Source: Tranzscheliella williamsii
Lineage: Eukaryota > Basidiomycota > Ustilaginomycetes > Ustilaginales > Ustilaginaceae
Length of the DNA stretch: 64,000 nucleotides
Assembly (NCBI GenBank): GCA_023212725.1
Contig: JALBYF010000020.1
Coordinates: 124,001 to 188,000, forward strand
Direction of reading: 5' to 3'
The position numbers and the translations under genes were made by a program. Shown piece by piece: positions 19,026-29,065 of this stretch (position 1 is its first letter; each line of letters begins with the position of its first letter). The notes beneath the pieces were generated by a model. That model was not told the origin of the DNA, made no database searches, and saw only the letters and a list, made by a program, of their open reading frames with translations.

Positions 19026-20285
19026 ATGGGGCGAAATCCACTGCTTCTTTTCCTTTTCGTTCTCGCCCTGTCGTTTTTGGCTCGCGCCGTCTCTGAGGCG
19101 GGCGATGATGATCCAACGGCCACAACGCAGCCGGGTGAGCCGTCGAGGACGGCCCATCGCTCTGGTGATGACGCAGCTCGCAAACCTGGCGCAGATGGAG
19201 AATTCTCCGCTCACGATGACGACGGCAACAGCACCAGCAGCGTGTTTGGTGCCGGCTGTCGATGGGATCCGACCCAGTCCAACATAGAGGAGGTTTCGTA
19301 CCAGTTCGTTACTGGAAAGGCGCCTCCCTCCGCCTGGTACTCCAAAATGCATCAGGCTTCCGAGAACACCCCCAAGGCCGAGGGTGGCCTGCTGAGGCGA
19401 GATGGCAACGCGTCGCCGGGCGGTTCGAGCCCTGAGCAACCGCCCGGAAAAGACCTAGCGAAAAGCAAGCCTGGCTCACCTCGCGACATCAACGCGATCC
19501 TCGATCCCACCTACCACACGAAGCTTATCGACGTGCTCACGTATAGAGCCAGGCATGGAGACTTTGGAAGCAGTCTCAACAGTGAGCAGTGCTCGCTGCC
19601 CGCCTTTAGCGAAAAGCTTGCCGAGCTCGAGAAGAAGGAGGGCGAGATCATCAACGAGTACAACCGAAAGCATTCCAACCAGGCGGACACCGCGTCGGCG
19701 ATGTTCTTCTGGGCGGGAATCTCGAATTACGATCCCAAGGTGAAGTCAGACCTGCTCCAGACGGTGGTCTTTTACGGAGAGTACTGCGTTGCCGATCCGC
19801 GCCAGGGCCTGTGTATCTATGCTGCCGAGTTCAGCAACTTCCGGTATGACCGACAGAGCCACATGTGCATGGGCAGCAACCTGCCGGTCTTTTATCCGGT
19901 AGGCTCGGTGATGACCGTGATCTACAGCAAGCAGGTGGGTTTCAGGACGCAGGAAGCCTGGATCGACGGCAAAATGGTCAGCTTCCTCCGATCTGCCGGC
20001 GACCAGCTGATGAACAGCTTCGTCATCACCCAAGAGTGCAAGGGGTGCGTCTGGCCCCTGACCGAGCAGCGCTACACGAACATCCGCATTAAATTTTCCG
20101 ACCCTGAAGAGCACTTCGACAAGCTGGGCCTTTGCACCGGCGGCGCTAGACTGACTAGCGTGGCAAAATCGTCGTCCGACAAGAGGGTCTGGTTCATCAA
20201 GGAGGTGATTGTGCCAGCCGGAGGCTCGGTTGTGGAGGGCGAGTTCAGCGGCAATAAACCCAAAAACGCCGACGAAACGGTGTAG
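19026..20285 (+). CDS. Secreted protein of unknown family
   Basis: 419 residues, single exon. Signal peptide MGRNPLLLFLFVLALSFLARA then an acidic, low-complexity region to about residue 155. The C-terminal 260 residues appear globular, with nine or so cysteines (for example GEYCVADPRQGLCIY and QECKGCVWP) and hydrophobic beta-rich segments. No transmembrane or GPI signal is evident at the C-terminus. I do not recognise the family. A soluble extracellular role is inferred from the signal peptide and paired cysteines; it could be a host-interaction protein, but the sequence does not say so. Confidence 0.72.
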   Translation: MGRNPLLLFLFVLALSFLARAVSEAGDDDPTATTQPGEPSRTAHRSGDDAARKPGADGEFSAHDDDGNSTSSVFGAGCRWDPTQSNIEEVSYQFVTGKAPPSAWYSKMHQASENTPKAEGGLLRRDGNASPGGSSPEQPPGKDLAKSKPGSPRDINAILDPTYHTKLIDVLTYRARHGDFGSSLNSEQCSLPAFSEKLAELEKKEGEIINEYNRKHSNQADTASAMFFWAGISNYDPKVKSDLLQTVVFYGEYCVADPRQGLCIYAAEFSNFRYDRQSHMCMGSNLPVFYPVGSVMTVIYSKQVGFRTQEAWIDGKMVSFLRSAGDQLMNSFVITQECKGCVWPLTEQRYTNIRIKFSDPEEHFDKLGLCTGGARLTSVAKSSSDKRVWFIKEVIVPAGGSVVEGEFSGNKPKNADETV

Positions 20286-20799
20286 CGCGGGTGCAAACCA
20301 AGACCATGTCGACCCCGCGTGTTAGGTATATGGCCGAGAAGGACGGCCCATTGGAGGGTGCGTCAATGGTGGCCGGCGTCTAGGCTGGCCCATCTGCACA
20401 ATTCACCCCACGCCGATGCAATCCCCGCCCGCTGCTCATCCATCATCACCTCCGCTGTCCTTTCTTCGCATTCTCTGTCCGCTCGACTGCCTCTCAATAA
20501 ACCGCCCCTTTGCCTGTTGTCTACTTAGCCATGCTTTCGGCCGGTCTATGCAACGAATCATTTGAATCCTGTGCGGTGCTGCGTGCGGCGAGTAGATCTC
20601 CTGTTAGCCGAACTTTCTCCGCGTACAAATCGGAGTGGGGCTCCGAGGTCGCCGGTCGACCCTCGCCGACCTGAAGCTTGCTGCCCGACATTATTGTACG
20701 TACCCCTCGTCCCAACCTTTCTTGCTTTACACCGCTCATTGACTTGACTGTTCCGGCTTTTCTTCTTTGTGTGCACTTGTACCGCAAATAATCTCAACA
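20286..20799. other. Intergenic, promoter of dehydrogenase gene
   Basis: 514 bp with a CT-rich tract approaching the downstream start. No gene. Confidence 0.55.
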
Positions 20800-21814
20800 A
20801 TGTCAGCAACGAACGCTATGAGGGTGGGCTTCATTGGGCTGGGTAACATGGTGAGTCCACACAGCTAACTGTCGTCGGCTCCTCGCTGTTGGTATCGTGC
20901 TGATAGTGCAAGTCGTGCTTTCTATTGTCGTGCAGGGCGGGCCTATGGCCCTTAATTTGGCAGCCAAGGGCTTCGAAACCCGCGCGTTCGATCTGCGGCG
21001 CGAGGCCGTGGACAAGTTCGTCTCTGGCAGCTCTGGAAAGGGCTACGGGGCGACGTCCACCATCGATGCCGCCGATGGAGCGAGCACGTTCATCCTCATG
21101 GTCGTCAACGACTCGCAAGCACGATCGATCCTGTTCACGGCGGATGAAGGTGACAAGACTGCCCTTGGTGCGCTAGCCTCGAACGCAGTCATTGTGCTCA
21201 TGGCGACTTGCTCGCCCGGCGCGGTGCAGCAGCTCGAGAAAGACATTTTGGCGGCTCGGCCGGACGTATCGCTGATCGACGCACCGGTTTCTGGAGGCGT
21301 CTCGGGGGCCACTTCGGGCGGGCTCACCATCATGGTCGGCTGCGCCGCGGACGTATACGACAAGGCCAAACGCGTGCTCGACTGCCTCGGCGACAAGATC
21401 TTCCACATGGGGAACGAAGTGGGCAAAGGCAGCAGCATGAAAGCCGTCAACCAGGTCCTGTGCGGTATCCACGTTGCGGCGACAGCCGAGGCGCTGGCGC
21501 TGGCAGGCAAGGCAGGGATCGATCGAGCCTTGGCGCTCGAAATTGTCAGCAACTCGGCGGCCAGCTCGTGGATGCTCAGAGACCGGGGCCCTCGAATGCT
21601 GCAGGCTGAACCAGAGATCCGCTCCATGACCCAAATCTTTGTCAAGGACCTCGGCATCGTCGCCGAAGCCGGTCGACAGCACGGAGCCGCGCTCCCACTC
21701 TCCGCTGCCGCACAACAGATGTTCATCGCTGCGCATGCGCGAGGTCAGGCGTACATGGACGACTCCACCGTGATCCGATCATACGAAGCCTTGAATGGCC
21801 CGCCCAGCCAGTAG
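20800..21814 (+). CDS. 3-hydroxyisobutyrate dehydrogenase-family (beta-hydroxyacid) reductase, two exons
   Basis: NAD(P)-dependent beta-hydroxyacid dehydrogenase. Exon 1 (20800-20850) encodes only 17 residues but supplies the start of the Rossmann motif VGFIGLGNM; an 85-nt intron (GTGAGT...TGCAG) joins it to GGPMALNL in exon 2 (20936-21814), restoring GxGxxG. The total is 309 residues. The substrate-loop DAPVSGGVSGA and the catalytic-lysine motif GKGSSMKAVNQ are both present. Family members act on 3-hydroxyisobutyrate, tartronate semialdehyde, glyoxylate or threonate; the exact substrate is not readable. No mitochondrial presequence, so probably cytosolic, unlike the valine-pathway enzyme. 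Confidence 0.92.
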
Positions 21815-21985
21815 CCACGCAGTTTCCTTTTACCGCACAGCAGCTTCCGCGTATGTAAATTTCGTCCACAAGCCGCGTTCTTCTCATGTAGAGATGCTCC
21901 AATAGCGTTGGCAATGCTAGAATACAGATGTGGGAGGCGAAGTGTGATGGCGGTGCCTGGCGGGAAGGGTCACCGTGTGTGAATG

Positions 21986-22434
21986 TCATGGGGCCTGGAC
22001 AAGCGCGGTGAGAGCTTTCTCCAGATTACCATGGTGCTCCGCAAGCGTGGCTTCGGCGGTCTGTCTGGTCACGAGGAGCTCGGTCGTCTGATGCGGAGCG
22101 AACAAAGTCGAATGAGTCCTAGATCCTGGCGGGTAGGGCAGAGCCACAAGGGTCACTTACGATGAAGTCGACATCCTCTTTCTTCAGCTTCTGGCCTTTG
22201 GAAGGGCCCGCAGCGATGCGTGCGGGAACACTGGCCGCGCTGTCACCAAAGCAGAGAGCCTGGACGTTCTTCTCCATGCGGCCGCGCTCGAAAGTGTAGC
22301 CTTTCGAGTCGAAATCGGCCCATTCTTGAATGACCTGCCGTACAGACGCAGCCCAAGTCAGTAGGCCAACCTACAACGGTGATCAAGTTAATACACCCGG
22401 TTCTTACCTCAGCTTGCGGCTTTGTGGCAGCCAT
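21986..22434 (-). CDS. HYPK-like UBA-domain protein (NatA/ribosome-associated), three exons
   Basis: Assembled by hand: exons 22408-22434, 22161-22334 and 21986-22087 with two 73-nt introns (GTAAGA...GGCAG and GTAAGT...ATCAG), giving 100 residues. The N-terminal exon is only nine codons. The end, KKEDVDFI joined to TTELLVTRQTAEATLAEHHG, matches the C-terminal UBA-like domain of HYPK/NACA proteins (KEDVELI.TE...A...L..H.GN...AL). HYPK binds and regulates the N-terminal acetyltransferase NatA at the ribosome. The middle ADFDSKGYTFERGRMEK also matches the family. It lies head-to-head with the eRF1 methyltransferase gene. Confidence 0.88.
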
Positions 22435-22737
22435 GGCGGTGAAGAATGATATTGGAGCGAATTGCGCCGACGATCCTAGAGGAAGATGGGAAGCAAGCCG
22501 AGAGAAGCGGATGCGCGCCGAAGAGCAACACCTGTGAGTGAATCTCTGATCTTCGGAAGACGGCCGGTCGGCAATTTCCGAGTTGGCGTGGCGTGAGAAG
22601 ACTCGATCCCTGCGGCTAAGCTTATCCGCATACAAGCAGCTTATCAGAGACCTAACCCACATTGCTGTGATTGCGTCGGAAGCATCCGCAAAGGCTTGTG
22701 CTTGAGCTTGCAGGGCTAGAGGAGGGCCGGGAGCGCG
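22435..22737. promoter_or_regulatory. Bidirectional promoter of HYPK-like and Mtq2 genes
   Basis: 303 bp between two divergent ATGs. No TATA box seen, in keeping with housekeeping genes. No other gene fits here. Confidence 0.55.
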
Positions 22738-23507
22738 ATGATACCCACGCCGTCGCTGGCCCATCTCACTAAGGACGACTTCCGCAGCGTCTACGAACCG
22801 GCCGAAGACAGTTTCATTCTGCTAGATGCGTTAGAAGCGGATGCGGACATTCTTAGGACGCAGGGCATTTCTCATCCTGGCAGACTGTGTCTAGAGATCG
22901 GCTCTGGAAGCGGTATCGTAAGCGCTTTCGCAGCGCAGATCGTCGGCGCGACGGCGGCCGCCTACCTGGCTATCGACCTCAATGCGGAAGCTAACAGATG
23001 CACCATAGCGACCGGCAGCAAGAATAGCGCACACATCGAGGCGGTTAGAACTTCGCTGCTCGCCGGACTACAGCAGAGGCTCGTCTCGCGCGTAGACCTG
23101 CTTCTATTTAATCCGCCTTATGTGCCGACAGAGGAAGAAGAGGAGCTCATGGCACAGAGCAAGGCAAGCATTGAGGGAGCGTGGGCAGGCGGCGCAACAG
23201 GCACCAGGCTGGTGGACGACCTCATAGAAAGTGGATCAATAGAAACGATACTGGCTCCTCAGGGACGCTTCTACCTTGTTGCCATCAAGCAGAACGATCC
23301 GCCCGGCCTGGTTGCGAAGCTGCAATCTAGAGGTCTGCAAGCTGAGGTAAGCTATCTGCATTCGTACAATCGGCTCTGCCTTATTCACCGCCCTTCATCG
23401 TGCTGTTGTGTGTCTCCTTTCACCGTTGGCAGGTTGTGTTGGCTCGCCGAGCCGGCGGTGAGCATCTCCATGTCATCCGCGCCATCATGCCAACGCAGGA
23501 AGCTTGA
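22738..23507 (+). CDS. eRF1 glutamine methyltransferase (Mtq2/HemK2/N6AMT1), two exons
   Basis: SAM-dependent methyltransferase that modifies the GGQ glutamine of release factor eRF1. Exons 22738-23346 and 23433-23507 with an 86-nt intron (GTAAGC...GGCAG, phase 0) give 227 residues, near the yeast Mtq2 length of 221. SAM motif I is LEIGSGSG; the catalytic NPPY motif is in LLLFNPPYVPT; the N-terminal VYEPAEDSFILLDAL is diagnostic of the family. Exon 2 supplies the conserved final strand VVLARRAGGEHLHVIRA. Acts in the cytosol with Trm112. Divergent partner of the HYPK-like gene. Confidence 0.95.
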
Positions 23508-23835
23508 TCACGCTGCCATCATGTCTTTATTTGTGTTGTTACGTTTGTGGTTTAGTTTTGCATCTTTTTCGGATGCAATTTTGGTTAAATTTAGCGGTTA
23601 GAAGCGCTTTGGTGTGCGGTTCCATCCTGCATATGTTCACGGCGGATACCCCGGGCTGGACTCGGCTTTGCACTGTCGATGGCGGCCTCGTTCACAGATT
23701 TGCCATGGCCTTCCCTCCCTCTATTCCTTTCGTTCTTCCTCGTCTTGCCCAACTCACAACCACACCGTCTCAAGCTCTCCCGTACGAAGCGACGCTGGAC
23801 TATCGGAGCTCCTTCAGCGTTGTTCGCCTCCAGTC
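23508..23835. other. Intergenic, promoter of Zn2Cys6 gene
   Basis: 328 bp with a CT-rich run shortly before the ATG. Nothing else seen. Confidence 0.5.
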
Positions 23836-26800
23836 ATGAGTCGTCTGTATGATTCATCGTCGAGCCAACCTGCAAAGGGTTCATCGCCCAGAACGCTGTC
23901 AATTCAACATCCGCCCTCCTCTCCAGACTCACGCCGGTCGCACCCGACAGGCTACTCCCAACCAAGCTCGACCAGCAACAAGGATCCGTCTATTACATCC
24001 TTTGTCAAGTCGGAGACAACTGCTCAAGATAATGGGCAGCTGAACAAAAACGATAGCTATAGCGACAAGGAAGACAAGAAAGCAGCCAAAAGACCCCGGG
24101 AGCAGTACAGCTGTGTCGAATGCTGTAAGTTTCACAAGCACGCAAGGACTGATAATGTCTCCGGTACGATGCATTGCTTGCCGTTATTGACATTGAGCTT
24201 ACTCCGCTTGTTTCGCACCAGTTCGACGGAAGCAGAAGTGCGACCGTCGCTTCCCTTGCAACAATTGTATCAAGCGTAGATTGCCGGAAAGGTGCGTGCC
24301 TCCGCCATCAGCCCGCGGATCAGCTGCCTCTCCCTCTCCGTCCGAGTCCGCCGCTCCACATGGTCTTCTCTTTCACACAACGTCGGACGTTCAGCGTGAC
24401 AACTCGGCGCCGCCGGTTAAGCGCCAGAGAACCGATGACGACGGTTGGGACGATCGTAAGATCGATGAGCTTGCACGGACGACTTCTCGCATAGCTCGGC
24501 TGGAGCGTATCTTGGCTCTTCACGATCCCGCGTATCTGGAACAGAGACTAGCCCTCGCCGAGAAGGCAGTCCGCTCCCGGCTTGGCGAAGATGGCGGAGC
24601 GAGAAGCTTGCCTGAGTTCAGTCAGGGGAATCAGAGATCCAGGAGATCCAGCTATGTACCTGACGAAAACGAAACTGATCGGCATGGGGATGGGCATCTC
24701 GATGATAACGATGGCTTCCTCGGCACTTCAGCACTGGAGGTGGTACCGTTACAACTCCAAAATGATTTGCCAAGCAATGGCAAAGGCACGGGTGGAGTCG
24801 AGCCACAGTCATTGCTCTCCTATATCCATCCGAACCCGACGCGGAGGGGCTTCCCCATCCCATCTGCCGATGTACAAGCCATCAGGGCTACCTTACCATC
24901 CAAGGACCAATGCGATCGGTACTTCGACGCCTATTTTGCCCACTATAACTGGGCTCGGTCTCCTGTCTTGGAGTCTTCCTTACGCGACAGATACCGACAA
25001 TTCTTCGCCGGTGTCCCTTATCCATCGGATGTGCGGGTGGATGCCGAGACGCTGCCGTTCGTTGCGCTCGTGCTGGCAATCTTGACACTTGGATCCGTAC
25101 CTCCGATTGTGCAGCCACTCTCTTCCGCCACATCGCACGCGTTCTTCTGGGCCACCAAGAAGGCGCTCGTCCTATGCGAAACGCTCGGACTGGCAAGTCT
25201 CGATTCTTGCTGGGCGCATGCTGCTCTGGTTCGCTATCTCGACGTTATCCGTGTCACACGTGCAAGCTGGCACGAGATCGGTTCGTGGATCCGAGACGCC
25301 CTTGACCTTGGACTACATCGCGATGGCAGTTCGTTCGGTCTGCCGAAAGAGCAGGTGGCTGCACGACGGATCTTATGGTCGCACGTTATCCATAACGACA
25401 GAGAATGGAGTATCATCCTGGGCCGTCCGCTCACTATCACATTCCATACCACCGAGATGCCGACGCGGGAAGATCTCGAACCGCTTGGCTTTGCTTGCCA
25501 AACCTATCTATTGGCCAGAAATCGATTCACTGCCTGCCTGGAAGCCATCACCCACTGCTTCGAGGAACGTTCGCAGTCGCGAGGACCAGCAGGACGAGCG
25601 TCACGGGCTTACTATCGGGTTCTGGAAGTGGAGGATATGATTGCAGAATTCGTTGACTCGCTACCTCCTTATCTGGCACCTAACTGGTCCAGCAGCGGCA
25701 AATCAAAGACAGACACGAGTCTAGATCAGGATCATCCTTTGCTCCCCTTCTACCGATACCTTATCCTTGGAGAGATATGCTTTTACCGCTCCCTTCTACA
25801 TCGACCTTACCTGCTGCGGCCGGCAGTGCACGGAAAGCATCCGTTCCCGGAGAGCCGTCGCGTCTGCGTCGAGTCGGCTGTCAACGATTTGCGGTTGCGC
25901 AAAGAGTACGCCAGCATGCTCACCAACGAACAACTGGCACAGTCTTTTGGCGGTGCTTACGCTCTGTTCAATTCGGCCATTGTTGTCGGCATGTCGCTAC
26001 TCATTGGATTCACCCTGGGCGAGGGGATAGACACGTCCGATCTCAACGAACGGATTGGCTATTTGCAGGAATTTATCGTCCAACTCCGGCGCAACTTTGA
26101 CGCGGGCAACATTGATGCATCGGCGGAACGGGAACAGATGGTGATCGAGGTGCTAGTATCGCGGCTCGAACCGTTCTTGCCGGGCAATCTCACCCGCCGA
26201 AGTAAAGGGGAGCTAGCAGCGGCGAAAGGATCGATGCGCGCGTTGATGAAGCAAGACCCCCACAGGCGCGGCTTCGTAGCCCTTCACCGCGAGGAACACG
26301 AGAAGCAGCAGGCTGTCGATTCTCTTCGCCTCCTGTCCTCCAGTCTACCGGGCACGCCGACCATGTCAAATAACAATGGACCAGCTCCGAACCAGTCCCA
26401 CTCCTCTGGCGGGACAATGCATTCGCTTCCTCCGTCGTACCATCTCGGCTCGCCTTCAGCGATGGGTCTCGGGGCGTTCGAACACGGCACAGCCACGCTG
26501 CCGTCGACCTCAATGGCCGGGACTGGGTCCACAAACCCCATCGACCCCTATGGCTGGCTACTCACACCGACAGCGCTGGAATCGCCAGACGCCAAGTCTG
26601 CGGCCGTAGGAGACAGCGGTGCGCACACGCCTAGCATATCGGGCGATAGAATGACCGGCTCCATGGCGGCCACCACACCGGTGCGCCACGGACATGCGCA
26701 TTCCCACGGCGGTCTAACGGCGCCTTCCCCCGCGCACATGCCTGGCATGATGTCCGCAGGACTGGCTGACGGCCAAGCCCCGTTCGACTGGGAAGGCATC

Positions 26801-26872
26801 CTGCAAACAATCGGCTCAGGATGGACAGGAGAAGGTAGCCTAGAGACGGGCATGGAGAGCCTCTTTGGATGA
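23836..26872 (+). CDS. Zn2Cys6 transcription factor, two exons
   Basis: Exons 23836-24124 and 24222-26872 with a 97-nt intron (GTAAGT...ACCAG, phase 1) give 979 residues. The intron splits the zinc cluster itself: Cys93 and Cys96 end exon 1, Cys103, Cys109, Cys112 and Cys121 are in exon 2 (C-x2-C-x6-C-x5-C-x2-C-x8-C). A short coiled coil (about RIARLERILALHDPAYLEQRLAL) follows as dimerisation element, then the fungal-specific regulatory domain, for example HEIGSWIRDALDLGLHRDGSS. The C-terminus is His/Gly/Ser/Pro-rich and may be activating. It is 546 bp upstream of galactokinase on the same strand, which invites but does not prove a link to sugar control. Confidence 0.9.
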
Positions 26873-27418
26873 ACGCAGGCCGAGCAGATGGACACAGCGC
26901 TGGCCTTCCAACTACATCCAGCCAGCGTTGTACCGCGATCGCCCGCTAACTGCCGACAGATGTGGAAGGGTTGGATCTCTGCCGGCTTGCTTTGGCAGTT
27001 CTCTGACGGCACTATGGTTGTCCGTCCAGCTTCAAGTCAAAGCAAAAACAGCGTACGGACTTGGTCGGTGCTGGCGCGGCGTCATCTTTGTATATTTGCA
27101 CATTACAAAGTACGCCAAAGCCCCACGTACGCAAGGAAGGCTCGCAGTAAAAAGTGCGGGTTTGAAATGAGCGCGTGTACGGACGCGTTTGCTTAAGCTG
27201 TGTTACTGCCAATGTGGAGCGAGGATGAAGACCGACCAAGATCATGGAACACCTCTTCCTGCCGGTCCTTGCTTTCTGCGACCACCACCGAGCACACCCC
27301 CGGAGCCAGAAGAACGACAACATCGTGCTCACCTAGGTCCTTCAACTTGACGAGCCCATCTATCTGCGACTCCGCTTCCTTCCTCCCTATCCCCTCACAG
27401 TCACTCGTCGTTCCACCT
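26873..27418. other. Intergenic, galactokinase promoter
   Basis: 546 bp between a regulator stop and the galactokinase ATG. No clear Gal4-type CGG-N11-CCG site was found by eye. Confidence 0.5.
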
Positions 27419-29065
27419 ATGGCAGATATGACTGTCAGCGACCCGGTCCCGCTCGTGCGCGCACTGGACGCCATCTATTCGCCAGCCGGCGTGCTGAAGA
27501 ACGGAGGGCGGTGGGACCAGCTCGCAACCAAGTTCGCAGAACTGTATGACGGCGACAAGCTCGATTTCATTGCGCGGGCCCCGGGTCGGGTCAACTTAAT
27601 TGGCGAACATATCGACTATGTCGGCTTCTCAGTCTTCCCGGCTGCCATCGAGAAGGACATCTTGATGGCCACCAAGGTCACCTACGAAGAAGAGGCTTCT
27701 TCGAACAACTCGGTCGAAGTCACCCTAAAAAATACAACGTCCAGATTCGCTATTCACAAATTTAAGTCGGAATACCACTCGACCGACATTGTCGAGCTGC
27801 TGGACCAGGGCGATGAGCGGTGGGCGAACTACTTCAAGGTTGCTTTCAAGGGTCTCCATTCGCACCTTCCCAAACAGGTTCTGGACGCCTCGAACCCGCG
27901 GAGGCCATCCAAAATCGAAGTGCTTGTCGACGGCACCATCCCGCCCGAGAGCAGCCTGAGCTCCAGCGCTGCTATGACGACGTGCAGCAGCATCGTCGTT
28001 CTCGAGGCGTTCGGGGCGCGCGAGCTGATCAACAGGAAAGAGATGGCCGAAGTGGCGATCGAGTCCGAGCGGCTCGTCGGTGTCAACTCGGGCGGGATGG
28101 ACCAGTCCGCCTCCATCTTCAGCATTCCACATCACGCTCTCTTCATCTCTTTCTATCCGGCTCTGGCAGTAGAGCCGATTCGACTGCCGCCCAGTCAGCC
28201 AGAACATACGTTTGTCATTGTGAACACCCTGGTGGTGTCGGACAAGAAGGTGACGGGTCCGGTGAATTACAACCTTCGTGTGGTCGAGACGCGGATGGCG
28301 GCTCGAGCCCTCGCCAAGTCGTTAGGGTTGAACTGTGCCAAAGCGGCCGACTGCAAAGATCTTCGGGGTGTACTGGAATCTTACTTCCAAGAGAACGGCG
28401 GGAGCTCTCGGTTGCAGCTCGAGATCGAGAAGAGCAAGGCGGTGGGCGAGGTGCTTGATCGCTTCGGCGAAGAAGCAGCCCGGATTAAGGTGCTGGAGGA
28501 GATGGTCGAAGCGCTCTACGCTTCATCCGAGCTCAAGCAAGGGCTGACTCGGCAACAGGTGGAAGAGTTGACTGGATACAGCGGCTCCGACTACGAGGCC
28601 GAGTTTCTGAGTTCCTTTCCGATCCGCGCCGATACCTTTGCACTCTATGCGCGCTCCAAGCACGTCTTCACCGAAGCACTGCGGGTGCTGCAGTTCCAGT
28701 CGCTCTGCAAGGAGAGCCAGCGTGCTGCGGCTGCGGACGGCGGCGCCGCCGTTTACGCCGAACTCGGGCAACTTATGGACGGATCGCAGGCGTCGCTGCG
28801 TGACCTATACAATTGCAGCTGCGCCGAGCTGGACCAGGTGATTGCGATCGCCAAGAGGAACGGGAGCTTGGGCAGTCGATTGACTGGGGCCGGTTGGGGC
28901 GGTTGCACGGTCCATCTGGTGCCCAAGCCCAAGTTAGAGGTCTTCATCTCGGCCATGCGGAGCCAGTACTACGCACCCCACTTCCCGAACCTGAGCCAGA
29001 CGCAGCTGGAAGACGCCTGCTTCGACACGCAGCCAGCCGGCGGTGCTTGCGTCTACAAGATGTAG
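27419..29065 (+). CDS. GAL1: Galactokinase
   Basis: GHMP kinase that phosphorylates galactose at C1, the entry step of the Leloir pathway. 548 residues from the ATG at 27419; the frame extends upstream without an earlier ATG of good context. Galactokinase signature GRVNLIGEHIDY is at 56-67 with the catalytic Arg57. The nucleotide motif is PPESSLSSSAAM, retaining the Ser-Ser-Ala that distinguishes kinases from Gal3-like sensors. NSGGMDQSAS holds the catalytic Asp, and GSRLTGAGWGGCTV is the third GHMP motif. Cytosolic. No other Leloir gene lies in the window. Confidence 0.96.
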   Translation: MADMTVSDPVPLVRALDAIYSPAGVLKNGGRWDQLATKFAELYDGDKLDFIARAPGRVNLIGEHIDYVGFSVFPAAIEKDILMATKVTYEEEASSNNSVEVTLKNTTSRFAIHKFKSEYHSTDIVELLDQGDERWANYFKVAFKGLHSHLPKQVLDASNPRRPSKIEVLVDGTIPPESSLSSSAAMTTCSSIVVLEAFGARELINRKEMAEVAIESERLVGVNSGGMDQSASIFSIPHHALFISFYPALAVEPIRLPPSQPEHTFVIVNTLVVSDKKVTGPVNYNLRVVETRMAARALAKSLGLNCAKAADCKDLRGVLESYFQENGGSSRLQLEIEKSKAVGEVLDRFGEEAARIKVLEEMVEALYASSELKQGLTRQQVEELTGYSGSDYEAEFLSSFPIRADTFALYARSKHVFTEALRVLQFQSLCKESQRAAAADGGAAVYAELGQLMDGSQASLRDLYNCSCAELDQVIAIAKRNGSLGSRLTGAGWGGCTVHLVPKPKLEVFISAMRSQYYAPHFPNLSQTQLEDACFDTQPAGGACVYKM

